From a virus, in the IMG/VR virus record IMGVR_UViG_3300025418_001265, positions 1 through 64,000 of that record: 64,000 bases of DNA; one strand, 5' to 3'. Position 1 is the stretch's first letter, and each line of letters begins with the position of its first letter. Of the stretch, positions 1 through 8,674 are shown piece after piece. The notes beneath the pieces were generated by a model. It searched no databases and had not been told where the DNA came from. It was given only the letters and a program-made list of their open reading frames with translations. The translations under genes and the position numbers were made by a program.

Positions 1-1053
1 ATCCTAAATGGTTTATTAATCACAGCATTCTTATGTGTACCTTATTTTATTGGATTACGCTTATTTGCTAATTACGGATATCTTACGGATTATACCTGGC
101 CTACTTTAGCGGTATTGTTACCCTGGGTAGGAGCTTTGTTCTTTAGATTTGTAATGGAATTTAAGTTAAAGCAGCAAATCAAGAAGCAATTTGGAACGTA
201 CTTAAGTGCAGCTTTAGTAGAAAAATTACAAAAGAACCCAGGACTGTTAAAGCTTGGTGGAGATGAAAGAGAGTTATCTATTATGTTTACTGATGTAAGA
301 GGCTTCACAACTATATCAGAGCATTATGGTAAAGACGTACAAGGTCTGACAATGATAATGAATCGTTATATGACTGCTATGACCCAAGCCATATTAGATA
401 ACGACGGAACCCTCGACAAATATATTGGTGATGCGCAAATGGCTTTCTGGAATGCTCCTTTAGATGATCCCGACCACGCTCGGAATGCTGTAAAAACAGC
501 TATGCAAATGCTAAAGAGACTTGATACATTTAATGAAGAAATAGCTAAAGAAGGTATACCAGCATTTGGTATGGGCTTAGGTATTAATACAGCTTCGGTA
601 GTAGTGGGTAATATGGGTAGCACTCAGCGATTTGATTACACTTGCTTAGGTGATGGTGTTAACCTAGCTTCTCGTTTAGAAGGACAATCTAAACCTTACG
701 GAGTACGTATTATTATTGGACCTTTAACTAAGAAGTATATTGAAATGTCTTATCAATGCTTTGAACTAGATTGTATTGCAGTTAAAGGTAAAAAAGAAGG
801 TGTAAAGATATACACAGTGCTTGAAAACAAGCTAAGAGAAAACGGCTTAGAAGTTATAAGAATGCACGAAGCGTTTCTTATAAACTACAGAAAACAAAAC
901 TGGGAAGAAGCAAAACTTTTAATAAACGCTTTAAAGAAATATAACCCTGAACTTAAAAAGTATTACGAAGCAATGGAAGAGAGAATAAAAGAGCTCCAAG
1001 GAGCTAACCTTGGAGCTGATTGGGACGGAGTTTATAGAGCTACGTCGAAATAA
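1..1053 (+). CDS. CHASE2-type class III adenylate cyclase (5' end outside window)
   Basis: Makes cAMP from ATP at the inner membrane, judging by family. The frame is open from base 1 and the catalytic domain is complete, so the start lies upstream. Codons 1-58 encode two hydrophobic segments and the short linker seen at the end of CHASE2-cyclase proteins. The cyclase core follows: first metal Asp in FTDVRGF (about 286-306), the adenine-binding Lys in TLDKYIGD with the second metal Asp (about 409-432), and DYTCLGD then VNLASRLE (about 634-681), which carries the transition-state Asn and Arg. All catalytic residues are present and the Lys favours ATP over GTP. A helical tail follows. It faces the phage fibre genes convergently with a one-base gap. 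The upstream sensor domain is inferred, not seen. A phage-borne cyclase of this class is unusual. Confidence 0.9.
   Translation: MLNGLLITAFLCVPYFIGLRLFANYGYLTDYTWPTLAVLLPWVGALFFRFVMEFKLKQQIKKQFGTYLSAALVEKLQKNPGLLKLGGDERELSIMFTDVRGFTTISEHYGKDVQGLTMIMNRYMTAMTQAILDNDGTLDKYIGDAQMAFWNAPLDDPDHARNAVKTAMQMLKRLDTFNEEIAKEGIPAFGMGLGINTASVVVGNMGSTQRFDYTCLGDGVNLASRLEGQSKPYGVRIIIGPLTKKYIEMSYQCFELDCIAVKGKKEGVKIYTVLENKLRENGLEVIRMHEAFLINYRKQNWEEAKLLINALKKYNPELKKYYEAMEERIKELQGANLGADWDGVYRATSK
992..1017. other. Perfect 10-bp inverted repeat at 3' end of cyclase gene
   Basis: AGCTCCAAGG, a six-base loop AGCTAA, and CCTTGGAGCT form a perfect hairpin inside the last codons of the cyclase gene. No T-run follows on either strand, so it is not a classical terminator. 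It sits at a convergent gene junction with only one spare base and may pause transcription or protect mRNA ends. Confidence 0.6.
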
Positions 1054-1054
1054 C

Positions 1055-1753
1055 TTAGTAACCTAAAAGGTACTTGCGGCGCTTTGTGGGGCCTTCTACT
1101 TTATAACCTACTGGTGTTAAAGCAACAGCCTGTGCACCACCACCACGGCTACCTGTAGCAGGTACTGTAAATTCAAAGCAAGTATAATCGTGCTTTTGTA
1201 AATACATTTTGTGAGCTACTGGAACTGAGAATGTTACTGTTGCAGTACCTGGGTTAGCATAACCTGAACCCGTGTTAGTGATCTGTACACCAATAATGTT
1301 ACCATTACCCAAAATAGGTACACCAGTTGTAACATTTGAGCCAGAATCTGGAGCTGAGAATGTACAAGTTACTGCGCCATCATTGCCTGGACCCCAATAA
1401 CCTAAGCCACCATTTGTTATTACTACACCGCTAATGCTTTGTGTGTAGGTACCGCCAGCTAGATATGATACTGTACCTGTTGCACGAATGCATTGATAAG
1501 CACCGTCAATATAAATAGTACCTGTTCCAGAAGATTGACTCTCTACACCGCTAATATTAGCTGTATTCGTGTATGTTAACGCGAAATTAGCTTGAGCACT
1601 ACCTGTGCCGGACAGACTATTTGCGTAGCTAGGTATTACGTTAAATAATATAGCAGCTCTAGGATCGCTGATATTACAATCAACACCTTGATAGGTGGAT
1701 GGATTGTTACCAATTTGGTTTTGTGTAACTTGAGAATTAAAATAAGTAGCCAT
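1055..1753 (-). CDS. Putative virion surface protein with GGxGY repeats
   Basis: I do not recognise a named family. The 232-residue protein is rich in Gly, Thr, Ser and Asn and looks like beta-structured virion material. Two similar segments, ITNGGLGYWGP and ITNTGSGYANPG, followed by short beta-like stretches, resemble the GGxGY repeats of phage tail-fibre proteins. The last 35 residues (TPVGYKV then RRKYLLGY) match the C-terminus of the next gene upstream, so the two are partial paralogues sharing a C-terminal module. The gene is the last of the minus-strand series and meets the cyclase gene tail to tail. Role in the virion is inferred from composition and neighbours. Confidence 0.6.
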   Translation of the reverse strand: MATYFNSQVTQNQIGNNPSTYQGVDCNISDPRAAILFNVIPSYANSLSGTGSAQANFALTYTNTANISGVESQSSGTGTIYIDGAYQCIRATGTVSYLAGGTYTQSISGVVITNGGLGYWGPGNDGAVTCTFSAPDSGSNVTTGVPILGNGNIIGVQITNTGSGYANPGTATVTFSVPVAHKMYLQKHDYTCFEFTVPATGSRGGGAQAVALTPVGYKVEGPTKRRKYLLGY

Positions 1754-1765
1754 AGTGTTTAAAAA

Positions 1766-2134
1766 TTAATATCCTAAGAGATGTTTTCTTAAGTCGTTCA
1801 TACTTGAAACTGTACGACCTACAGGTGTTAAAGTAACTTTCTGTGTAGTAAATGCAGCATCTGCAGATACGGAGAACGAAAACGATTGTTTATCTGCTGT
1901 ATGTAGATATAAGGTATTGTTTAACTGTTTACCGTCTACTACTCCAGTACCAGATAGAGTATGAACTCCATTCAAGCCAACTGTATCATTCCAAAAAATG
2001 TTGATCCAGGAACCAGAAAGAGCTGTAGTTGGAGCATTATAAACTAATGTTTGACCGTTATTTGCTTTAGCGGTTTGAAAACCAACACCGGTGTTATTGT
2101 TTTCACCTACTTTTAATTCTTGATTGAAGTACAT
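1766..2134 (-). CDS. Small putative virion protein, paralogue of 1055-1753
   Basis: A 122-residue protein with no recognised domain. Its C-terminus (VTLTPVGRTV then RKHLLGY) matches that of the following gene. The N-terminal part is predicted beta-rich, with alternating polar and hydrophobic residues. The start is ATG at 2134, with a late-promoter-like box ACTAAATA ending six bases upstream and no Shine-Dalgarno sequence. It is probably a virion component expressed late. Its own function is unknown. Confidence 0.6.
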   Translation of the reverse strand: MYFNQELKVGENNNTGVGFQTAKANNGQTLVYNAPTTALSGSWINIFWNDTVGLNGVHTLSGTGVVDGKQLNNTLYLHTADKQSFSFSVSADAAFTTQKVTLTPVGRTVSSMNDLRKHLLGY

Positions 2135-2140
2135 ATGTAT

Positions 2141-2148
2141 TATTTAGT
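2141..2148 (-). promoter_or_regulatory. Late-promoter-like box ACTAAATA
   Basis: Minus-strand ACTAAATA with six bases to the ATG at 2134. It matches the NNTAARTA pattern found before many starts in this window. Confidence 0.45.
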
Positions 2149-2159
2149 AATAATACGAC

Positions 2160-2477
2160 TTAAAATCCTACACCACTACTATCTGTTTCTCTATTTGGAT
2201 CGGCACTATCACCGTTAGGTGTAACTAAGAATTCATCTTCTTCTTTAGCTACCTGTGTTTGGGTGTTTAACGAACTATTAGCAGCCTGTTTAACATTCTC
2301 ATCAGTGGAGTTAAGCAATGCTAATAATAACTCGTTAAAAGATGCTGTTAATTCTCTATTTGCACTCTGCTGAATTAAATTCTTAACATTAGCTAATTTT
2401 GTTGAGAAATCCTCTACAGCGGATTCTTTAATTACTTGTAGGTACTTCTCCGCTAATATTTTGTGTGTCATTATCAT
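2160..2477 (-). CDS. Hypothetical 105-residue helical protein
   Basis: No family recognised. The sequence is mostly predicted helix, with leucine- and lysine-rich stretches in the first 70 residues and a polar, acidic tail ending near RETDSSGVGF. Starts are possible at 2477 or, two codons later, at 2471. Either overlaps the end of the upstream gene (2428-3087), so the two are likely translationally coupled. It could be a small assembly factor, but nothing in the sequence proves it. Confidence 0.55.
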   Translation of the reverse strand: MIMTHKILAEKYLQVIKESAVEDFSTKLANVKNLIQQSANRELTASFNELLLALLNSTDENVKQAANSSLNTQTQVAKEEDEFLVTPNGDSADPNRETDSSGVGF

Positions 2478-3087
2478 ACTTAGGAGGTTGGAAGTTTTCT
2501 TCTAGTATAAATTCACCGGAAACGTGCGTAAGTTCATCCTTTAAACGTATTTTAAAAGGTACTTCAGCATCTGTCCAGATCTTTTGCAGTATTCTTTCAT
2601 CTATCTTAAACGTTTCAAACTTATAGAAATCCGCAAATGCTTCTTTAATATATTCGTTAACAATCTTTAAGGTAACAGCCTCGTCTTCATTAAGAGTTTT
2701 TGCAAAGCCTATATATTTTGTATCGAAAAAGTAAAACTTAATTTCAACTGGTTCCCCTGGGTTAGCGCTATAACTGCAGGTTCTAAAAGCACGACCTGGA
2801 GTAACATAGTACGGTCTCCATTGTCTTTCAAGACTCTTTACAAAAAGGTCTTTACCCACTTCTCCAGCTGTTAAGCTTATTGTTGTACCACAATCTCTCT
2901 CAACTATTACAAAACAAGTATCAAACCAAGGGTTGATGGTGTGCAATATACGGTAGTCTGATTTGTTTCTTAAATTTTGAGAAGGGTGTATAATGCCCAT
3001 TGCTGGTCCACGATACTCCTCAGACATAGGGTTTTGTCTACCGTCTAGAAAAGATTGACTTTTATATAGTATAGGTGTTTTAGCCAT
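2428..3087 (-). CDS. Hypothetical 219-residue phage protein
   Basis: No family recognised. A soluble protein of mixed composition without membrane segments; the N-terminus begins MAKTPILYKSQSFLDG. The middle part is beta-rich with several aromatic residues, followed by a helical stretch (about residues 130-180). It ends 50 bases inside the next gene and begins three bases after the radical SAM gene stops, so it belongs to the same transcription unit. The tight packing suggests a structural or accessory role, but the function is unknown. Confidence 0.6.
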   Translation of the reverse strand: MAKTPILYKSQSFLDGRQNPMSEEYRGPAMGIIHPSQNLRNKSDYRILHTINPWFDTCFVIVERDCGTTISLTAGEVGKDLFVKSLERQWRPYYVTPGRAFRTCSYSANPGEPVEIKFYFFDTKYIGFAKTLNEDEAVTLKIVNEYIKEAFADFYKFETFKIDERILQKIWTDAEVPFKIRLKDELTHVSGEFILEENFQPPKYDNDTQNISGEVPTSN

Positions 3088-3090
3088 ATA

Positions 3091-4620
3091 TTATGCGCAT
3101 TCGGTTTTACAGAAGTGATAGAATTCTGCCATTTCAGGGAACGTACCTAAGAAACTTGCGCCTCTACGGCGGTCGTGCTCATCAATAAACATATGGAAGC
3201 CTCGACGATCTACTAGTACATCGTTGTTACGACCAATATTGTTTACAATTGCGTTCTTCATTACCCCGTATACCCGTCGCATATCGTGTGCATTATAAGC
3301 TGCAAACCCGGTCTTAACCATTTTTCTGAGACCATCTTCTCCTACTTTAAATACTGCTAAGTTTTGCTCAATAAACTTTATAGTTTCATCCATATAGTCT
3401 AAATAATCTTCTGTAAGAATCCAAGCGCTTAAGAACTGAGGGTGTCTTAGATATGGCATATCTAAATTAATAGGAAACCAATTTGCACGGCCATATACAC
3501 CGTCCATTTCACCATACACCGTATGTTTATGGTATAGAGGTAGTAAGTCTTTTAAGAACCCGGTAAACGAGGTAACACTTAGTGCATTATAAGTGCACAT
3601 AATTGAAATCTGTATATATGGGCATTCGGTAAGAATGCGGTCGAGATTGCTAAGCCAATATTTATAATTTAAACCATTACGAATGTACTCAGCACGAGCA
3701 CCTTGTGCTTCACAACTTGTAAAAATTGTTATGTTGCTTGCAGCCTTAGCATTATGTATTCTTTTGATACCTTCAATAAGTTTATCAATATATTGTTTAG
3801 GTGCACCTAGATTCGAATTAATATCAAATTGGCATTCAGGTTGTGGGTGTTCGACTAGGTAATCGATTAGTTTAAAAGTATTTTTACTTAGAAGCGGTTC
3901 TCCACCGGTAACTCGTAATGTACGTAAATTACCTATAATATCTGGCAACCATTTCCAGAATGCTTGAATGTATGGATTATCGTCTTCGTCAACTTCTAGA
4001 GGCATACCACCATCTTCAGCAATAGCTTTAGTAGAATTAAAAACACTAGCTCCTACGTTATAAGGACCGTGCTCTCTAATCTCTTTAGCCCAGGTAGTAG
4101 AATAAGACGGAGAACAATATATACACTTAAAATTGCAGGAACTAGAAAAGTCTAGCTCAACATATTTTGGTGCTATATTAGTATCCCAGGGCATTTGCGG
4201 GATAGTATTAATGGTTTGATCGTTCCATTTATTAGAACTCTTCTTAACTCTATCACTATACAGACCAGGCTCGTTTAAATCTTCTACTCGCCAACAGAAA
4301 TTACACTCAGATGGTCTTTCCCCGTTTAGCATCATTTTACGGGTATTTTTCTTTTCTTTAGTATTATGTAATGCAGAAGGATTGTCCTTTAATTCTTCTA
4401 AAGGTATTTTATGTACTCTGCAGTGATGGCAGCTATGTGTAGTTCCATTAGCTAAATGAATAGTGACTTGATTCCATTTAGCTAAACAGAAGCTAGTACT
4501 AGTTCTATCGAGTTGGTCTTTAGTTTTTTTCAACCAAGGCAAATCTTTAGCGTTATTTTTTAACGTCCAGTGCTCATCTGGCTTATCAATGGAAGGTGTT
4601 ATTTCTTCATTTTCTGTCAT
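3091..4620 (-). CDS. Radical SAM protein with N-terminal cysteine pairs (twitch/SPASM-like)
   Basis: An iron-sulfur enzyme that should cleave S-adenosylmethionine to start radical chemistry; its substrate is unknown. The cluster motif CNFKCIYC (Cys162, Cys166, Cys169) is intact and is followed by RVTGGEPLLS, the GGE motif that binds SAM. Before the barrel lie two CxxC pairs (Cys64/Cys67 and Cys106/Cys109), which probably hold an auxiliary cluster, as in twitch or SPASM proteins, though here they are N-terminal. At 509 residues the protein is complete. It lies just downstream of a carbamoyltransferase, a methyltransferase and a glycosyltransferase on the same strand, which suggests a role in tailoring a sugar, peptide or base. 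Proteins of this type occur in other large phages. Confidence 0.88.
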   Translation of the reverse strand: MTENEEITPSIDKPDEHWTLKNNAKDLPWLKKTKDQLDRTSTSFCLAKWNQVTIHLANGTTHSCHHCRVHKIPLEELKDNPSALHNTKEKKNTRKMMLNGERPSECNFCWRVEDLNEPGLYSDRVKKSSNKWNDQTINTIPQMPWDTNIAPKYVELDFSSSCNFKCIYCSPSYSTTWAKEIREHGPYNVGASVFNSTKAIAEDGGMPLEVDEDDNPYIQAFWKWLPDIIGNLRTLRVTGGEPLLSKNTFKLIDYLVEHPQPECQFDINSNLGAPKQYIDKLIEGIKRIHNAKAASNITIFTSCEAQGARAEYIRNGLNYKYWLSNLDRILTECPYIQISIMCTYNALSVTSFTGFLKDLLPLYHKHTVYGEMDGVYGRANWFPINLDMPYLRHPQFLSAWILTEDYLDYMDETIKFIEQNLAVFKVGEDGLRKMVKTGFAAYNAHDMRRVYGVMKNAIVNNIGRNNDVLVDRRGFHMFIDEHDRRRGASFLGTFPEMAEFYHFCKTECA

Positions 4621-4655
4621 ACTATGAATTACGTGTTTTAATTGAGAAAGCTACT

Positions 4656-6128
4656 TTAACAAAATATTTTTAAGTTGGTATGGCTAAATTCTTTTGCCTG
4701 TACTTTACTATTAATCAAGGGTTTACCTTTTACATTTAAACTAGTATTAAGAAGTATTGGGCAACCGGTCTTTGCGTACCACTTTGTGAGTAATTGATGG
4801 GCAAACGGAGTATCAACATCCACAGTCTGTATTCTAGAACTACCATCAACGTGCACTATACCTGGATATAGGTCAGGACGTTTACAGATATGTGTAAATT
4901 GCATATAAGGATATGAATCTGTCTTGCCCTTATTAAAGAAGTTATCATTAAAATGCTCTTTTAATATCATTGGAGCAAACGGTCTAAACTTTTCCCGGCC
5001 TTTTACTTCGTTAACAATATCTTTAATATTGTGTACTCTAGGGTCAGCTAAAATAGAACGATGACCTAATGCTCTAGGTCCGAATTCAGCTTTACCAAAT
5101 ATAACTCCTGCCATTTTATTAGTATCTAAATAGTTTACTAACTCATCAATATCGATGTTTGTTTCAGCATCGTGCCCTAAATAAAGGTTTCTAAATTCTA
5201 CAGATTCATTAAGATAAGCTAATGCAGCACCTACTGCAGAACCTGAATCGCCTGGATTAGGAAATATATGCATTTCATCTACTAGTTCTAAAAGAAAACT
5301 ATTAGCTGTGCAATTAAGTGCGCATCCACCTGAAAATACTAATTTCTTATAGCCAGTTTTATTAAGATACTCTGTTGCTATATCAACAACAATATCTTCG
5401 TATATTTTTTGAGCTGCCAAGGCAATATCAAATTTATTAGCTTCAATCTCATCCTGCGGTATCAAACCTCTACAACCTCTACGAAGATCTAGTACTAGAT
5501 TACAATCTTCGTCGAATAAATTTTCTAGAAAAAACTTATAATATTTCTGCCAATTCGAAGTACCAAAAGCAGCCATACCCATCATAATATACTCTTCTTC
5601 TTGAGGTTTAAGCCCAAGTAGCTGGGTTATAGATGAATAGAACAAACCTAGTGAATTAGGGTAGTTACGAGAGTGTATACATTTATATTTTCCGTTATCT
5701 ATGTCCCACACCGATAGAGTTTTAAATTCTCCTACTGAATCTACTACTAATCCTAATGTTTTATCCGTGTTGAATGGTGCTGTATATAGAGATGCACATA
5801 AGTGAGATACGTGATGATCTACGTACTGGATTGGTGCTTTAACTCCGTACATTTCAAATGTACGCGCCACGCTATACGGTTCCCATAATTTATCTACTAC
5901 TAGACGTCTTACGAATTTCTTGAAAGGCTTTTCGTACCAAACAATAACATCAGGTTCCCCGTACTGTAGTGCATCAGCAATTAACTCTATATTAAAATTA
6001 GGGTCGTTCTTTATCCGGGAATAACGTTCAGAAGAAGAAGCAAATACAAGCTTACCATTGCTTATAACAGCAAGAGCAGCGTCGTGAGATAATCCGGATG
6101 CACCCCAAATTACTTGTTGTTTTCTCAT
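4656..6128 (-). CDS. Carbamoyltransferase (NodU/CmcH/TobZ family)
   Basis: Transfers a carbamoyl group from carbamoyl phosphate through a carbamoyl-adenylate intermediate to a hydroxyl acceptor. Family marks are the N-terminal GLSHDAALAV, SSERYSRIK, the metal-binding YVDHHVSHL (His105, His106, His109), and the C-terminal FGPRALGHRSILADPR with NTSLNVKGKPL. The C-terminus ends sooner than in most relatives (NLKIFC), a mild truncation after the last conserved strand. The start ATG overlaps the stop of the upstream methyltransferase gene's downstream neighbour order as ATGA, implying translational coupling with 6125-6742. Acceptors known for the family are sugars and antibiotics. A phage member has been linked to carbamoylation of 5-hydroxymethylcytosine, so DNA is a possible acceptor here too. 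The nearby glycosyltransferases favour a glycan, by inference. Confidence 0.9.
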   Translation of the reverse strand: MRKQQVIWGASGLSHDAALAVISNGKLVFASSSERYSRIKNDPNFNIELIADALQYGEPDVIVWYEKPFKKFVRRLVVDKLWEPYSVARTFEMYGVKAPIQYVDHHVSHLCASLYTAPFNTDKTLGLVVDSVGEFKTLSVWDIDNGKYKCIHSRNYPNSLGLFYSSITQLLGLKPQEEEYIMMGMAAFGTSNWQKYYKFFLENLFDEDCNLVLDLRRGCRGLIPQDEIEANKFDIALAAQKIYEDIVVDIATEYLNKTGYKKLVFSGGCALNCTANSFLLELVDEMHIFPNPGDSGSAVGAALAYLNESVEFRNLYLGHDAETNIDIDELVNYLDTNKMAGVIFGKAEFGPRALGHRSILADPRVHNIKDIVNEVKGREKFRPFAPMILKEHFNDNFFNKGKTDSYPYMQFTHICKRPDLYPGIVHVDGSSRIQTVDVDTPFAHQLLTKWYAKTGCPILLNTSLNVKGKPLINSKVQAKEFSHTNLKIFC

Positions 6129-6742
6129 TGAATCTGTGAAGCAGTAAGTTTCTTAATTATTAACTGTTCGGCTTCAAATAATATTTCATAACGACCGGCT
6201 TCAGTTCTACGAAACACTTCAACCATTTCTCTATAATGTGTACTCTGTTTACCTAAAGCAGTTACTTTAGCCTTAGCATCATAATTACCAATTATCATTA
6301 TACCTTTATCTTTTAATAAAGTAAAAGCTGTAAGAAATTGTCTTAATGCATCTCTACTAACAGTAGTACCGTGTATATAAATTAAATCAAATTTGCTATT
6401 TGCTAAGACAGGCCCTAGTAATGCAAGCTCGTACATTTTATACTCTACATTACCTTTTACTTTTACTATTTTATATGATTCGTCAGTACCAGTTACATTT
6501 CTATCAAATGTCTTTTCTGTTTCCCGTTGTATCCAGGTATCACAGCAATAGACTCTATCTCCGGTGCCTGTTGTTACGTGTTTTTGCATCCATAAAGACG
6601 CCATACCTTCACCTGCACCTATATCTAAAGCATAAATTAAATCTGGTCGTTTCTGAGAAGCTTTAATATCCTCATCATTGAGAATACAGTCTTCCCAAAC
6701 AGGAATAAATTTAGTGAAATTGTCGTATGTAAATTTAGGCAT
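6125..6742 (-). CDS. Class I SAM-dependent methyltransferase-like protein
   Basis: A Rossmann-fold protein of 205 residues. The SAM-binding motif I is visible as YALDIGAGEG (residues 38-46), followed by an acidic strand end (CCDTW) in the motif II place and KFDLIYIHG as motif IV. The overall shape is like methyltransferases of the type found in glycan clusters (Methyltransf_24-like). The catalytic acceptor cannot be told. It lies four bases after the glycosyltransferase gene 6747-8621 and overlaps the carbamoyltransferase gene by four bases, so the three are one translational unit and probably serve one pathway. Confidence 0.72.
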   Translation of the reverse strand: MPKFTYDNFTKFIPVWEDCILNDEDIKASQKRPDLIYALDIGAGEGMASLWMQKHVTTGTGDRVYCCDTWIQRETEKTFDRNVTGTDESYKIVKVKGNVEYKMYELALLGPVLANSKFDLIYIHGTTVSRDALRQFLTAFTLLKDKGIMIIGNYDAKAKVTALGKQSTHYREMVEVFRRTEAGRYEILFEAEQLIIKKLTASQIQ

Positions 6743-6746
6743 ATTG

Positions 6747-8621
6747 TTACTGTATTGTTCCGTCTAGTAGTGAACCGTCTTCTCTTCTATCCATAAAGTA
6801 TTTTTGAATCATTTTTAACCAGGTGTCAGGTACATTGTGTAATTCTAGTATACCTTGTTCATTAATATAGATATGTTTTTCAGGGTTATACCAGGTCATA
6901 AGGAATGCCCGGTCTACGTAGCTACGGTTAAATATGTCGCCGTGCCATTCGTGAAAGCAATTACCTTTAACATATGATACTAACTTCTTTTGACCTGCAC
7001 CTTCACCTGAACCTGGTAATTTACCCGCAGCCCAATCTATAATATGTTTTTTCCAAGAGTGGAAAGGTGCATATTCAGGGTTATTATTTAAACCAATACC
7101 TATATTAGTATTTTCTTGGAATGGAGTTTCAAATATAGTATATAAGAAAGTAGTGTCGCCGTGACCTAATGGACAGTATGGGTATAAACCACCAATGTTA
7201 GGTGCCCACATTGATCGGTTTGCGGCTATACCGAAACCAGGATGTCCTGACCAGGAATCAGGTACTGGTGGGTATTTGCACATTGCAGGTGCTTCTTTAG
7301 CAACTGTACCTGTCTCAGTAGTCCAATATGCATTTTCGAATACCTGTACCAATTGATGATTATCTAAAGCAAATGAGGTTTCATCATACCAGGTATCGTT
7401 ATCTAAAAATACATCACAATCAAACCAGGCGATCTTAGTATATTCATCCGGTACTAACTTTTCAGCTAAATTAAGAAGGCATTCCTTTTGGAATAAAATG
7501 TTATTGTCTGTGCATTTAATACGTAACCAATTTTCATTACCCTCTGTTACGAAGTTACCGTGTAATGAAAGTTCAACGCCATATACTGGAATCTGCTTAG
7601 ACTCCATATAACGAATAAATCTATTTAAGTTAGCAATCGGTCTCTTATAGCCAGGCCAATTAAAATGACAGGTAATTACTGCCATATCGTTACGATGACG
7701 TAATAAAGGTTTCTTTTTACGCCAATCTGTTAAAAACTTTACGTCTATCGTCTCTAATGCTGTTGCTTGTATATGGAATTTAGTTTGTAACTTTACATTA
7801 TGTAAGTGACGAACTCTATTTGCTACTTCTTCATCTATCTTTTCAGAATGTATTATAACAGCTTGACTATTAATTGTCTGTATATCAACGCTGTTTAACA
7901 ATAGTTTACGATAAAGATCTAAACCTTCATAACAGCTACCGATAAAGTTTTCATCGAAACCTCCATCCTTAAGAAACTTCTCTCTCTTATAAATAAATGA
8001 AATATCACCGTATAAGCTTAAATACGCACCTTGTTGATCAGTGTAGTCGATCTCAACTTTTTCATTATTGAGAATCTTAATTGTTTCTTCTTCAGTAGTT
8101 CTTTTTGCTATCTTATACGGTTGAACATAGTTATAAACAGAATCAATCCAATCAAAGATTGATTGCCAGTTCATTACTGTATTAGCTTCATTAACCCATA
8201 TCCATTCTGTATCTACGTGATACTTTGTTATATAATTCAGTAATGCAGTTCTATGTATTACCTTATCTTCACTACTCTCAAATTTTCTTGGCCACATTAC
8301 GTACTTTGTATTAGGTGCGTTTTCGACTAATTGCTTAACTGGCGTAATTACTGGCTCGTCTACCTGCTCAGCAACAATAATTTTACACCCTGTTGCAGCA
8401 AGTCGTGGTAGAATATAAAGAAGTCCTTTTAACTTATACCCCTTTATCTTGTATACTGGGATAACAAAAGTGAATTCTTTTTTATTAACCCGAGTTATCT
8501 CTTTAATAGGCTCAGGTGTTGTTAGTTCAAATTCTAAACTTGTATTAGCCGCTTCAAATTTTTCTCTAGCATATTTTGAATACAGCGGTAGTTTATCTGA
8601 AGGTATAGATGTTTCGGACAT
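6747..8621 (-). CDS. Two-domain GT-A glycosyltransferase
   Basis: A 624-residue protein with two nucleotide-sugar transferase-like halves. The N-terminal half (about residues 48-260) begins KEFTFVIPVYK, a typical GT-A first strand, and contains GGFDENF and YEGLDLYRKL, like the acceptor-side motif of GT2/GT7 enzymes. At the DxD position it has NEA (residues 144-146), so this half may be inactive or metal-independent. The C-terminal half (about 310-600) begins MAVITCHFNWPGY and has a proper metal motif, WFDCDVF (DCD, 401-403). It is a cytosolic enzyme with no membrane segment. The neighbours (methyltransferase, carbamoyltransferase, radical SAM) suggest it builds the acceptor that they modify. 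A short inverted repeat sits directly before its ATG. Confidence 0.82.
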   Translation of the reverse strand: MSETSIPSDKLPLYSKYAREKFEAANTSLEFELTTPEPIKEITRVNKKEFTFVIPVYKIKGYKLKGLLYILPRLAATGCKIIVAEQVDEPVITPVKQLVENAPNTKYVMWPRKFESSEDKVIHRTALLNYITKYHVDTEWIWVNEANTVMNWQSIFDWIDSVYNYVQPYKIAKRTTEEETIKILNNEKVEIDYTDQQGAYLSLYGDISFIYKREKFLKDGGFDENFIGSCYEGLDLYRKLLLNSVDIQTINSQAVIIHSEKIDEEVANRVRHLHNVKLQTKFHIQATALETIDVKFLTDWRKKKPLLRHRNDMAVITCHFNWPGYKRPIANLNRFIRYMESKQIPVYGVELSLHGNFVTEGNENWLRIKCTDNNILFQKECLLNLAEKLVPDEYTKIAWFDCDVFLDNDTWYDETSFALDNHQLVQVFENAYWTTETGTVAKEAPAMCKYPPVPDSWSGHPGFGIAANRSMWAPNIGGLYPYCPLGHGDTTFLYTIFETPFQENTNIGIGLNNNPEYAPFHSWKKHIIDWAAGKLPGSGEGAGQKKLVSYVKGNCFHEWHGDIFNRSYVDRAFLMTWYNPEKHIYINEQGILELHNVPDTWLKMIQKYFMDRREDGSLLDGTIQ

Positions 8622-8644
8622 ACAGGTATAATAATTTAACCTGT
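8622..8644 (-). promoter_or_regulatory. Inverted repeat abutting the start codon of 6747-8621
   Basis: ACAGGT and ACCTGT, six bases each with an AT-only 11-base loop, end exactly at the ATG at 8621. It could be an operator over a -10 region or an mRNA hairpin that limits initiation. It resembles in position the palindromes before 11594 and 18080. Confidence 0.4.
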
Positions 8645-8674
8645 TTTCTTAAAATATCAATACCTAAAATAGTA

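Noticed and set aside
316-680. Minus-strand frame opposite the cyclase gene (366-623)
   Set aside because: It lies opposite the conserved catalytic core and has no start context; the plus-strand motifs are decisive.
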